A stretch of DNA of 64,000 bases from a bacterium. Lineage in GTDB: Bacteria; SZUA-79; Acidulodesulfobacterales; Acidulodesulfobacteraceae. The translations under genes and the position numbers were made by a program. Shown piece by piece: positions 15,303 to 23,965 of this stretch; the stretch's first letter is position 1, and each line of letters begins with the position of its first letter. The notes beneath the pieces were generated by a model that did not search any database, was not told the origin of the DNA, and was given only the letters and a program-made list of their open reading frames with translations. The DNA is taken from the NCBI GenBank assembly GCA_021777135.1, contig JAJYDX010000001.1, positions 524,947 to 588,946 on the forward strand. The letters run 5' to 3'.

Positions 15303-16730
15303 TTAATTTTTGTTTTCTAAAAGTAAAGAGTTAATATATGTTTCTGGTGTCGAAATAGATCTCATTGATTTTTTAAGCTTAAACATATGGTTTAACGGCA
15401 TTTTTCCAGAAAGCATATATCCTATTATAAACAGAATATCGTTTGCTCTCAAGTTAAGGGTCTTATATGACGTTTTGTAAAGATTAGAAAATTCTTTAAA
15501 AAAATCGTTCTTTGACAAAAATGTTTCTAAAACGGGATGAAATAAATCGTAATAAGAATAATTCTTGACCGTTAATTTATCTTTCAGTTCATTATAAAGT
15601 TTAGTTCCCGGAAGAGGAGTTAAAACAGAAAAAACCGGAACGCTTATCTTGAGCCTTTTTACAAAATCTATTAATTTTTTAAAATCTAATTTTGTAAAAT
15701 CTGGTGATACTATAAATGATGCCGTAACGGCAATATTATTTTTTTTGGCTATGTAGTATGCTTTTTCGTTGTTAATAGACGAGTTGCTTTTATTTATGCT
15801 GCTTAGTTTTTCGTCGTCTATACTTTCGAACCCTATAAAAATATTCGATAATCCGAGCTCTTTCCATTGGGAAATAAGTTCAGGATGCTTTACTATAGTG
15901 TCGCTTCTTGCTTGTATAGTGTATAATTTGTAAATTCTTTCTTTCTTTAGGAGTTCTCCTATTTTTTTTGCCCTTTTTACATCGCTAAAAAAATTATCGT
16001 CGGTAACAAGGACATAATCTTCTTTGATTTCTTTGAGTTCTGCTACCACCCTCTCCGGAGTTTTAGATCTGTAAGATCCTCCATAAAAATTCCATACGCT
16101 GCAAAAATCGCATTTAAACGGGCAGCCTCTGGCAGTTTCAAGACAAGCTAGAGAAGTTCTTATTCCTAAATAATACTTTTTTCTAAATTCTTCGGTAAGA
16201 TGCCGCGCGAAAAATGGAAGGTCGTTTATATTTTTAAGTAAAACCCTGGGCTGATTTTTTATCTGAATTCCGTTATCGTTGTATATAATACCTTTTACGT
16301 TTGAAAGCGGCGAATTTGAAGAAAATGCTCCGATAAGTTCTCTTACTGTATATTCGCCCTCGCCTACAACTATTGCGTCGATCTCTTTAATGTTAAAATC
16401 TAAAGGGTATACTGAAACATGATGTCCGCCGATAAAAACATAGCGAACGCCAAATTCATTCTTAGCTTTTTTTGCGAGTTCGATGGTTCTGTAAACATCA
16501 GGCGTAAAAGAACATGAAAAGCCTATGACGTCCGGTTTAAATTCTTTTATCGCGTATTCTAAATATTTGTCCGGGTCGGAATCCACTGCTCTAAGGTCGG
16601 CTATTTTTACATCATGTTCATCCCTTAACAAGCTTCCGGCTATTGCTTCAAGACCGGTAGGTTCTATTAAAGATACGTTATTGAGCCCTATTACGCTCGT
16701 ATTATTTGGTTGAACCAGTAAAATTTTCAT
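15303..16730 (-). CDS. Cobalamin-binding radical SAM protein, resembles hopanoid C-3 methylase HpnR
   Basis: A 475-residue class B-type radical SAM enzyme. Residues 1-140 form a B12-binding domain; the core starts near 190 with Cys203, Cys207 and Cys210 in RGCPFKCDFC binding the [4Fe-4S] cluster. Enzymes of this layout methylate or otherwise change unactivated carbons. The sequence pattern around VQPN..VIGLN, the ETARGC..CDFCSVW block, the VTDDNF segment, IQARSDTI and the VLTPLPGTKLY block recalls HpnR, which methylates hopanoids at C-3; this is from memory and not proven. No squalene-hopene cyclase or other hpn gene lies in the window. It stands alone on the minus strand upstream of rpsF. 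Confidence 0.8.
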   Translation of the reverse strand: MKILLVQPNNTSVIGLNNVSLIEPTGLEAIAGSLLRDEHDVKIADLRAVDSDPDKYLEYAIKEFKPDVIGFSCSFTPDVYRTIELAKKAKNEFGVRYVFIGGHHVSVYPLDFNIKEIDAIVVGEGEYTVRELIGAFSSNSPLSNVKGIIYNDNGIQIKNQPRVLLKNINDLPFFARHLTEEFRKKYYLGIRTSLACLETARGCPFKCDFCSVWNFYGGSYRSKTPERVVAELKEIKEDYVLVTDDNFFSDVKRAKKIGELLKKERIYKLYTIQARSDTIVKHPELISQWKELGLSNIFIGFESIDDEKLSSINKSNSSINNEKAYYIAKKNNIAVTASFIVSPDFTKLDFKKLIDFVKRLKISVPVFSVLTPLPGTKLYNELKDKLTVKNYSYYDLFHPVLETFLSKNDFFKEFSNLYKTSYKTLNLRANDILFIIGYMLSGKMPLNHMFKLKKSMRSISTPETYINSLLLENKN

Positions 16731-16890
16731 GGTTATTTTACGTACGGTGAAGCTAAGTTTTATTTAAGCAAAATATTTGTTATATATTTATATTAAGGAA
16801 ACTTGACTAAGTATATCACAATAAATATCAATAACAAACATTTTTATTGTTAAATTTAAGCTGAAATAATATATTTATATATCGAAATGC

Positions 16891-17568
16891 CTAAAGTGTA
16901 AATTTATTAGTATCTCCGAGAAGTTCTTCTATATTTTTTTCTTCAGGCTGTTCGTTTTTTTCGTCTTTGCTCCCGTTTTTTAAAAAATCGGCTAAATCGT
17001 AATTTGCGTTAGTCTGATTTTCTTCCTCCATGTTTTTTGAAACAGGTTGTTCCGTTTTATTGTTTGTATAGCTTGATATGTCTATTTTAATGTGTTCGGA
17101 TGGAAAAGAAATTTCCATATTTTTATCAGCCTCCCTGTTTATTAAGTCTGTATTCGTCATAAGGAGGTTTTTTATTGAATTTATCATAACTATTCTTTTA
17201 TTTAATAAGCTGTCTATATCCTTCGTTATTTCTAAATATTTTTTGTTAGCGTCTTTAATAATGTTTTCGGCTTCGTTAATAGCACCTCTTTTGATGGCTT
17301 CCGCTTCCATTATAGCGGCTTTTTTTATATCGTTGGAAACTGATTGCACCATAAGTATAGCTTCGCTTATAGATTTATCTTTTTCTTTGTAATCTGATAT
17401 CTCTTGATTTTTTTTGACGAGTTCTTCTTTAAGCCCGTAATATTCTCCATAAAGTTTTTCCATGTCTTTGGATACTATTTCAAGAAAGTTATCTACTTCG
17501 CTTACGTCATATCCTTTTATTTTTTTTGAAAATTTTTGAGACCTTATTTCTAAAGGAGATAGTTCCAT
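16891..17568 (-). CDS. divIVA: DivIVA-domain protein
   Basis: A 225-residue coiled-coil protein. The first 60 residues carry the DivIVA signature, beginning LSPLEIRSQKFSKKIKGYD followed by VDNFLE, which senses curved membranes at cell poles and septa. A long charged coiled coil follows (about 35-130), then a low-complexity acidic C-terminus. The gene follows yggT by 14 bases, the order also seen in other bacteria near cell-division genes. In proteobacterial relatives its exact role is unclear; a link to cell elongation or division is an inference. Confidence 0.85.
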   Translation of the reverse strand: MELSPLEIRSQKFSKKIKGYDVSEVDNFLEIVSKDMEKLYGEYYGLKEELVKKNQEISDYKEKDKSISEAILMVQSVSNDIKKAAIMEAEAIKRGAINEAENIIKDANKKYLEITKDIDSLLNKRIVMINSIKNLLMTNTDLINREADKNMEISFPSEHIKIDISSYTNNKTEQPVSKNMEEENQTNANYDLADFLKNGSKDEKNEQPEEKNIEELLGDTNKFTL

Positions 17569-17582
17569 AATTTTACCCCGTT

Positions 17583-17894
17583 TTATGAAATCATGAAAGG
17601 CACAATGTAATTAAATTCAATAAATTTTAATAATATTATAATTATCCAGATTGCTATAATAACTATTATGGGTGACAAATCAAATGCAAGCGCATTTCCA
17701 AGAGGTAATATAATCCTTACTTTGTTCAAAACCGGTTCGGTAATATCGTTTATAAAGCGGACAATAGGATTATAAGGGTCCGGGCTTACCCATGACAGAA
17801 GGGCTTTTATAATAATTATCCACATATATACATTTAAGATAGTATATAAAATATCAAAGAAATATTGGATAAAGTTAATAAATAAAAGATTCAT
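17583..17894 (-). CDS. YggT-family membrane protein
   Basis: A 103-residue protein with an N-terminal helix, the YggT core around LLSWVSPDPYNPIVRFINDITEP (36-58), and a C-terminal helix (about 75-98). The family is linked to cell division and osmotic stress by gene context but its biochemical role is not known. It lies just upstream of divIVA and is divergent from polX. Its start lies at 17894 with AT-rich promoter-like DNA behind it (TTGAAT, 18 bases, TATATT on the minus strand). Confidence 0.88.
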   Translation of the reverse strand: MNLLFINFIQYFFDILYTILNVYMWIIIIKALLSWVSPDPYNPIVRFINDITEPVLNKVRIILPLGNALAFDLSPIIVIIAIWIIIILLKFIEFNYIVPFMIS

Positions 17895-17956
17895 CGTTAG
17901 TTTTTTAAAAATATATTATATAATATAACATAATTATCAATTAATATTCAATAATT

Positions 17957-19711
17957 ATGACAAACAGCGAAATTGCCGAAATTTTTCAACAAATAGCGGA
18001 AATACTTGAAATAAAAGGAGAAAATCCATTTAAAATAAGGGCTTATTTAAATGCTGCCGCCGCTATAAGCGGGCTCGGAGAAAAATTATCAGATATGGTT
18101 TCAGACGGAGACCATACAAATATTCCGGGTATAGGCAAAGACCTTTACCTAAAAATAAAAGAACTTGAGAATACGGGTAAGCTTGATTATTACGATGAAT
18201 TAGTTAAATCAGTTCCAAAAGGACTGCTTGAACTTTTAAAACTGCGGGGATTAGGTCCAAAAAAAGCAAATCTTTTATATAAAGATTTTAATATAAAAGG
18301 GATAGAAGAACTGGAATACGCGATTAAATTTAATAAGCTCAACGGAATAAGGGGGTTAGGACAAAAAACGCTTGAAAATTTAAAAAAATCAATAGAAGAT
18401 TATAAAGTTTTCAAACAAAGATTTTTATATATAGATGCTTTCAATCAGGCGTTTCTTCTAGAGGCGTATCTAAAAAATACTGCTCAAAAACTTGCAGACG
18501 AAATTAGGACTGCAGGCTCTTTAAGAAGAAAAATGGAAACCGTAGGGGATATCGATATTTTAGCTTCGGTTTTAACTGGCAAGGAAGACAAATTTTTAGA
18601 AAGGTTTTTAAGTTATCCTGAAATTTTAAGAGTAGAATCTTCTGGTGCAACTAAAATAAGCGTTGTTCTAAAGAGCGGCATACATGTCGATTTAAGAATA
18701 GTCTCGCAAGAGGATTTTGTTTACGCCCTTCATCATTTTACTGGTTCTAAACTGCACAACGAAGAACTTAGGTCCAGAGAAAAAAAACGCGGTTACAAGA
18801 TTAACGAATATGGAATTTTTATAAGCGACGATAATAAAATAACCGTTAATAACGAAACCGAGTTTTACGGCGTATTCGGGATGCAGTATATTCCGCCAGA
18901 ATTAAGAGAAGGAACCGGCGAAATAGATGAGGCGTTAAGCGGCAAAATTCCTGTATTAGTGGAAGAAAGTGATTTAAAGGGTGTATTTCATATTCACACT
19001 TCATATACTGACGGAAAAGAAAGCATTGAAGAAATGATAGAATCCTGTATAAAGCAGGGGTATAAATATGCTGGAATTTCCGACCATTCTGTTTCGGCGC
19101 ACTACGCAAAAGGGCTTTCCGCTTCGGAACTTGAGTCGCAGATGGAATATATAGATAGGCTTAACAAAACATATGATGGCAAAATTAAAATTTTTAAGGG
19201 CGTAGAATCAGATATACTTCCAGATGGCAGTTTGGATTACGATGAAAAAATACTTGCCAAGCTTGATTTTGTGATAGCATCCGTTCACTCTAGGTTTAAC
19301 ATGACCGAAAATCTTATGACCGAAAGGATTATTAGTGCCATTAAAAATCCATATACTACTATGATAGGGCATCTTACCGGAAGACTTCTTTTAGAAAGAA
19401 AAGGTTACGGCGTCGACGTTTCTAAAATTCTGGATTTTGCTTCTAAATATAAAACCATTATAGAACTCAATGCTAATCCTAAAAGGCTAGATATAGATTG
19501 GAGGCACATTAAAGAAGCGATTTCTAAGAATGTTATGCTTTCCATAAATCCGGATGCACATAATTCATCCTCTATATATTTTGTTAATTACGGCGTTAAC
19601 ATAGCAAGAAAAGGATGGGCTAAAAAATCTGATATTTTAAACACGAAAGACGTTTTGGAAGTATCCGATATTTTAGCAAAAATAAGAGATTATAAAAAGA
19701 AATTGTTATAA
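17957..19711 (+). CDS. polX: DNA polymerase/3'-5' exonuclease PolX
   Basis: A family X repair polymerase with a nuclease tail, 584 residues. Order: helix-hairpin-helix region (about 1-150) with NIPGIGKDLYLKI and LRGLGPKKA; polymerase palm with the Asp pair in VGDIDIL (Asp198, Asp200) and a third Asp in HVDLR (Asp245); and a C-terminal PHP domain beginning VFHIHTSYTDG (343-353) with GISDHS and a final NPDAHN. All catalytic residues look intact. It is suited to gap filling in base-excision repair. thiD follows by 22 bases on the same strand. Confidence 0.95.
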   Translation: MTNSEIAEIFQQIAEILEIKGENPFKIRAYLNAAAAISGLGEKLSDMVSDGDHTNIPGIGKDLYLKIKELENTGKLDYYDELVKSVPKGLLELLKLRGLGPKKANLLYKDFNIKGIEELEYAIKFNKLNGIRGLGQKTLENLKKSIEDYKVFKQRFLYIDAFNQAFLLEAYLKNTAQKLADEIRTAGSLRRKMETVGDIDILASVLTGKEDKFLERFLSYPEILRVESSGATKISVVLKSGIHVDLRIVSQEDFVYALHHFTGSKLHNEELRSREKKRGYKINEYGIFISDDNKITVNNETEFYGVFGMQYIPPELREGTGEIDEALSGKIPVLVEESDLKGVFHIHTSYTDGKESIEEMIESCIKQGYKYAGISDHSVSAHYAKGLSASELESQMEYIDRLNKTYDGKIKIFKGVESDILPDGSLDYDEKILAKLDFVIASVHSRFNMTENLMTERIISAIKNPYTTMIGHLTGRLLLERKGYGVDVSKILDFASKYKTIIELNANPKRLDIDWRHIKEAISKNVMLSINPDAHNSSSIYFVNYGVNIARKGWAKKSDILNTKDVLEVSDILAKIRDYKKKLL

Positions 19712-19733
19712 TAATAAAAAAAATAAGGATTAT

Positions 19734-20549
19734 ATGACGTTAAAAGTATTATCAGTTGCCGGTTTCGATGGTTCTGGGGGAGCTGGAATAACTTCCGATG
19801 TTAAAATATTTTCTAAAATAAAACATATCGGATTATCTGCTATTACGGTAATGACTGCTCAAAATCCTGACATGGTTTATAAAATAGAACCAGTTTCAGA
19901 AGATTTTTTTTCAGCACAGTTGAAAGCCGTATTCGATTATTTTTTGATAGACGCCGTAAAAATTGGCTTGGTATTTGACGGAGTTCAGAGTTCCATATTA
20001 TGCGGGTTTCTTAAAAAATACAAGCCAAGGACAGTGGTTTTAGATCCCGTTTATATTTCCACTTCTGAAAAGATGTTGACGGCTAAATCTGGATATCCTG
20101 ATTTTTTATTTCCTTTATTTAAGCATACTACCGTTATTACTCCAAATATAAAAGAAGCTGAACTTATAGCCGGTATTAATATTAACTGCTTAAATGAAAT
20201 GGAAGATGCCGCAAAAATAATTAAAAAAAGGTTCCCTGAAATTAAAAACATAATAATTAAAGGCTCACATATTTTTGAAAAAAATAATGAAGCCGCAATA
20301 AAAAATATAGTTCTTAATTCAAAAGGTGAATTTTCTGTATTTAAAAGCAAAATATTACATTCCGGCAAACAAATTCACGGAACCGGCTGTGCTTTTTCGG
20401 CTTGTATAGTTTCGTATCTCGCCGCGGGGTTTTCTATAGAAGACGCAGTAGGGAAAACTGAAAAATTTGTATCTAGAATTATAAGGGATTTTAAAAAAAT
20501 ACCTGATAATACATCTGAAAAGAATATATATATTACCGGAAATATTTAG
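19734..20549 (+). CDS. thiD: Hydroxymethylpyrimidine/phosphomethylpyrimidine kinase
   Basis: Phosphorylates the pyrimidine precursor of thiamine twice. The 271-residue protein has the N-terminal SVAGFDGSGGAGITSDVK block, the VVLDPV segment, TPNIKEAELI and the catalytic HGTGCAFSA near residue 216, typical of the ribokinase fold. It supplies the pyrimidine diphosphate used by ThiE, so it works with the thiE-thiC pair 15 kb away. It follows polX by 22 bases. No fused thiE or tenA domain is present. Confidence 0.92.
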   Translation: MTLKVLSVAGFDGSGGAGITSDVKIFSKIKHIGLSAITVMTAQNPDMVYKIEPVSEDFFSAQLKAVFDYFLIDAVKIGLVFDGVQSSILCGFLKKYKPRTVVLDPVYISTSEKMLTAKSGYPDFLFPLFKHTTVITPNIKEAELIAGININCLNEMEDAAKIIKKRFPEIKNIIIKGSHIFEKNNEAAIKNIVLNSKGEFSVFKSKILHSGKQIHGTGCAFSACIVSYLAAGFSIEDAVGKTEKFVSRIIRDFKKIPDNTSEKNIYITGNI

Positions 20550-20561
20550 ATTAAACCTTAT

Positions 20562-21209
20562 TTATCTAAGAGATCCTTGCAGGATTGTATTTAAAAAAGG
20601 AAAAGGTTTGTATCCGGTAACTTTTTTATAAAGAATAATCCCGCGATATATAAACAGCGTAGGAGTTCCGCTTACTTTTGCTTCCATACCGGACGACATA
20701 TTGCTTTTTATAAGTTTTTTAGCTAATCCGCTTTTCACGCACGATTCTTCTTTTTCAAGATTTATCATTCTTTTTGCGCGGGTTTTAAGAAAATAATATA
20801 AATCGCCAATAGTGCTCCAATCTTTTTGATATTTGTAAAGCAGGCTTCTTACAGGCAAATATTTACCTTGATATGCGGCGCAATCAGCATATTCAGCGCC
20901 CTTAAAAGCGTATTTATGTATCAGCGTAAGCGGAAAATCCCTAAATTGTATAAAAATTTTCCCTGTTCTGACATAATTTTTTATAATGAGCGGCAGGTCG
21001 TTTTCTTCAAATTTTCTACACCAGTAGCATTGAAAATCAGTATATATTATAATCGTAACTGCGGCGTCGGGATTTCCTGTTTGTCTGTAATGATTTACGG
21101 TCTGCGCAAAACTGGCGTAAGAAACTGCTTCTGCTTTATGAGTTGTGAAAACCCCGGCTATAATTAAAGCTAATAAAAAAAACCAAACAAACAATTTTAA
21201 CTGTTTCAT
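20562..21209 (-). CDS. Secreted DsbA-like thiol oxidoreductase
   Basis: A thioredoxin-fold protein of 215 residues in the DsbA/DsbG-like family. Residues 1-28 form a signal peptide (KQLK, a hydrophobic core, then HKAEA), so it acts in the periplasm. The redox motif is Cys61-Tyr-Trp-Cys64 (DFQCYWCRKF), an unusual CYWC, and the cis-proline loop is SGTPTLFIYR. It may introduce or shuffle disulfides in secreted proteins, or reduce as well. It ends 12 bases after the convergent thiD. Promoter-like boxes lie right next to the ATG, and no ribosome site is visible (see findings). Confidence 0.85.
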   Translation of the reverse strand: MKQLKLFVWFFLLALIIAGVFTTHKAEAVSYASFAQTVNHYRQTGNPDAAVTIIIYTDFQCYWCRKFEENDLPLIIKNYVRTGKIFIQFRDFPLTLIHKYAFKGAEYADCAAYQGKYLPVRSLLYKYQKDWSTIGDLYYFLKTRAKRMINLEKEESCVKSGLAKKLIKSNMSSGMEAKVSGTPTLFIYRGIILYKKVTGYKPFPFLNTILQGSLR

Positions 21210-21215
21210 ATTACA

Positions 21216-21243
21216 ATATTATCATATAGGTTTATAAAGTCAA
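21216..21243 (-). promoter_or_regulatory. Candidate promoter immediately upstream of the dsbA-like gene
   Basis: On the minus strand TTGACT (21238-21243) and TAATAT (21216-21221) are separated by 16 bases. The -10 box ends only six bases before the ATG, so a transcript from it would be leaderless or nearly so. The -10 match is partial. Confidence 0.35.
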
Positions 21244-21349
21244 GGCGAAAACGGGGCAATAAAAGCAAATAAAAAGTCCAAAAGCTTTACTATTAGCTTT
21301 ACATTAAAAAATATCTATATGCTTAATAATTCCTATAGCGTAGTATATT

Positions 21350-21538
21350 TTACCCTTCGAAATGGCTAAAATGAGTTTTGTCTGCTCCGCATATAGGGCA
21401 TACCCAGTCATCAGGTATTTTTTCGAAAGTCGTTCCGGCTTCTATGCCTCCTATGGAATCACCAATTTCCGGATCGTAAATATACCCGCAAACATCGCAT
21501 TGATATTTCGGTAATGCAAGTTCTTCAGCCGCAGTCAT
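21350..21538 (-). CDS. Rubredoxin (canonical)
   Basis: A 62-residue iron protein that carries single electrons. Iron ligands are Cys14, Cys17, Cys47 and Cys50 in [14 protein letters not shown] and [12 protein letters not shown], both with the conserved glycine after the second cysteine. A nine-residue leader precedes the fold. Electrons could go to rubrerythrin-type peroxidases or other partners not seen here. It is the second of a tandem pair, 30 bases after the first, with a TAAGGAG-like ribosome site. Confidence 0.95.
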   Translation of the reverse strand: MTAAEELALPKYQCDVCGYIYDPEIGDSIGGIEAGTTFEKIPDDWVCPICGADKTHFSHFEG

Positions 21539-21568
21539 TAATTATCTCCTTAGCTTACAATGTTTTGT

Positions 21569-21766
21569 TTAGATTTTTTTAAAATGAGTCTTATCTACTT
21601 TGCAAATAGGACACATCCAGTCGTCCGGTATATCTTCAAAAGGAGTTCCTGGCAATATGCCGCTTTCAGGATCGCCTTTTTCTGGATCATAAATATATGG
21701 ACATGCTTCGCATAGAAATTTATCTTTGCCGATATTTGTTTCAGTATTTTTATTTTCGTCGTTCAA
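21569..21766 (-). CDS. Rubredoxin, variant knuckles
   Basis: A 65-residue rubredoxin with iron ligands Cys19, Cys22, Cys52 and Cys55. The usual glycine after each CxxC is replaced: CEACPYIYD has Pro23 and CPICKVDK has Lys56. These glycines normally allow the tight amide-to-sulfur hydrogen-bonded turns, so the redox potential may differ from its tandem partner. The rest of the fold ([22 protein letters not shown]) is standard. It is first of the two rubredoxin genes on the minus strand and divergent from argS. Confidence 0.92.
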   Translation of the reverse strand: MNDENKNTETNIGKDKFLCEACPYIYDPEKGDPESGILPGTPFEDIPDDWMCPICKVDKTHFKKI

Positions 21767-21903
21767 GATTAATTTTATCTCCTTGTTGCATATATTATTT
21801 TAATTATATCAAATTTATTATTTTTTTAAAATCGTTTAATTGGTATAATTGAACGAACGGATGAATTTTAAACTAAAAATAAATATTAACAATACGGATA
21901 GTT

Positions 21904-23925
21904 ATGGATATATTCAAAGAAAAACTTGTTTCATATATAAAAGCCGAAATTAAAGATAAAAAAAATATAGACATTTCAAATAAAGAATCCGAGAAGCTTA
22001 TAAAAAATCCACCGGACGATTCTTTCGGCGATTATTCTATAGCATCTTATTATGCTGCAAAATATGGGTTCAAAGGAAAACCGGAACAAATAGCCGAAGA
22101 AATTTATAATATTTTAATATCTAATTTTGATAAGATAAACGATTCTTTTAATAAGATAGAAATAAAAGGGGCTTACGTTAATTTTTTTCTGAATAAAGTT
22201 AAATTTGCTTCGCATACCATAAGAAAAGCTGCTCTTTCCAAAGGCGAATATGGCAGGGGTGTTCAGGAAAAACCGCTAAAAGTTATAATAGATTTTTCAT
22301 CGCCTAATATCGCAAAACCTTTTGGAGTGGGGCATTTACGTTCTACGGTTATCGGAATGAGCCTGTCTAAAATTTATGAATTTTGCGGTCATGATGTTAC
22401 TAAAATAAATTATTTAGGAGATTTTGGAACACAGTTCGGTAAGCTCATAACCGCTTTTTGCCGTTATAACGATATAGATTTTACAGAATTTGAAAAAGAC
22501 CCTGTAAAAATACTATACGGTCTTTACGTCAGGATTCACAAAGACGAACTTGCAGACGCAGCTATAGAAGAAGAAGCAAAGAACAGGTTTAAAACGCTCG
22601 AGGATTTTATATCAATAAACAAGCGAAAATTAGATGATTATTTAGGCAGTGTAAATAATACAAAAATTGAAAACAACGAACATGTTTCAAGCAAAACAAC
22701 CGGCGAAGTTTGTGCCTCGCAAGAAATAAAACTATCGGAAATAAATAAAAACTCTCTTTGTGGAACACAGGAAGGTCAGTATTATTTGTGGAAATTGTTT
22801 AGAAAACTTAGTATTGACGAATTCAAAAGGATTTATAAATCTATCGGCATAGAGTTCGACGCATATGAAGGCGAGGCATCCAGCGCGGAATTTTCAAACG
22901 ATATCAAAGAAATTTTACTAGAAAGCGGAATAGCGGAAACCAGCGAGGGCGCCGCAATAATTCATATTAAAGGTATAAATACTCCTGCTTTAATTGCAAA
23001 GAGCGACGGAACGTCTCTCTATCTTTCAAGGGATATCGTTACCGCGGTTTCAAGAATGGCAAAATATAATTTCGATAAAATGATTTACGTCGTAGGTTCG
23101 GAACAGGCTCTTCATTTTAACCAGCTTTTAGGCATTTTCGGGATACTGAAAGAAAATATAAATAAAATAAAAGACAGTTCAAATTTTAAAAATTACGCTT
23201 CTCTTATAGACGGCAAGTTAGTTCACGTAAAGTTTGGAAGAATTATAGGTATGTCAACTAGAAAAGGCAATCTAGTATTTTTGGAGGATTATTTGGAAGA
23301 AGCGCGTCTTAAGGCTAAGGAAAAACTAGAGGAAAGGCTAAAAAATTTAGAAGATTCATTTTTTGGCACTGGAAGCGTGACAAGTCTTAAACCAGAAAAA
23401 GAACTTACCGAAAGCGAAAAAGAACAGCTTTACTCCACGTCTTTAAATGTCGGCATTGGAGCGGTTATATTTAACGATTTAAAAACAAGGCGGACTACCG
23501 ACGTAAATTTTAATTGGGATAACGTTTTATCTTTTGAAGGGCAGACCGGTCCTTATCTTCAATATACCGTTTCCAGGATAAACAGTCTTTTGTCTAAATT
23601 AGGCGAATTTGATCTAAATAACCTAAATAAATATTTTTCATTTTCTCAAGAAGATGTTGATTTTAACGATATTTTTTTAATATCGAAGCATATTTCGTAT
23701 TTTAACGATATGCTAAACGAAGCAATGGAACAGAATGAACCTTCCGTTTTAAGTACTTACGCTTTAGAACTCGCCTCTCTTTTTAATAAGTATTATCAAA
23801 ATTACAGGCTTATCGGTAAAGATTTTGAATATATAGAACCTCGTATTTTTATGCTGTCTGCCGTAAGGAGTTTATTAGCCGCGGTTTTAAATTTACTCTG
23901 TATTCCTGTTCTTGAAAGAATGTAG
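21904..23925 (+). CDS. argS: Arginyl-tRNA synthetase
   Basis: Charges tRNA-Arg. At 673 residues it is about 100 longer than usual. The HIGH signature appears as PFGVGHLRST (GVGH at 141-144), the variant of Bacillus-type enzymes in which the first His is replaced, and the KMSKS-like loop is MSTRKGN (450-456). The extra length comes mainly from a polar insertion near 245-290 and from a shorter one near 480-510. The C-terminal anticodon-binding domain with EGQTGPYLQYTVSRI and a final YYQNYR is intact. A TATAAT at 21844-21849 may belong to its promoter. dppD-like genes follow by 40 bases. Confidence 0.95.
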   Translation: MDIFKEKLVSYIKAEIKDKKNIDISNKESEKLIKNPPDDSFGDYSIASYYAAKYGFKGKPEQIAEEIYNILISNFDKINDSFNKIEIKGAYVNFFLNKVKFASHTIRKAALSKGEYGRGVQEKPLKVIIDFSSPNIAKPFGVGHLRSTVIGMSLSKIYEFCGHDVTKINYLGDFGTQFGKLITAFCRYNDIDFTEFEKDPVKILYGLYVRIHKDELADAAIEEEAKNRFKTLEDFISINKRKLDDYLGSVNNTKIENNEHVSSKTTGEVCASQEIKLSEINKNSLCGTQEGQYYLWKLFRKLSIDEFKRIYKSIGIEFDAYEGEASSAEFSNDIKEILLESGIAETSEGAAIIHIKGINTPALIAKSDGTSLYLSRDIVTAVSRMAKYNFDKMIYVVGSEQALHFNQLLGIFGILKENINKIKDSSNFKNYASLIDGKLVHVKFGRIIGMSTRKGNLVFLEDYLEEARLKAKEKLEERLKNLEDSFFGTGSVTSLKPEKELTESEKEQLYSTSLNVGIGAVIFNDLKTRRTTDVNFNWDNVLSFEGQTGPYLQYTVSRINSLLSKLGEFDLNNLNKYFSFSQEDVDFNDIFLISKHISYFNDMLNEAMEQNEPSVLSTYALELASLFNKYYQNYRLIGKDFEYIEPRIFMLSAVRSLLAAVLNLLCIPVLERM

Positions 23926-23965
23926 TTATTTATTAAAATAAAAAATAAAAAATAAAAAGATTTTA

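Noticed and set aside
22320-22340. Missing first His of the HIGH motif in argS as a sign of inactivation
   Set aside because: Bacillus-type arginyl-tRNA synthetases also replace it (SMGH-like), and other catalytic blocks are intact.
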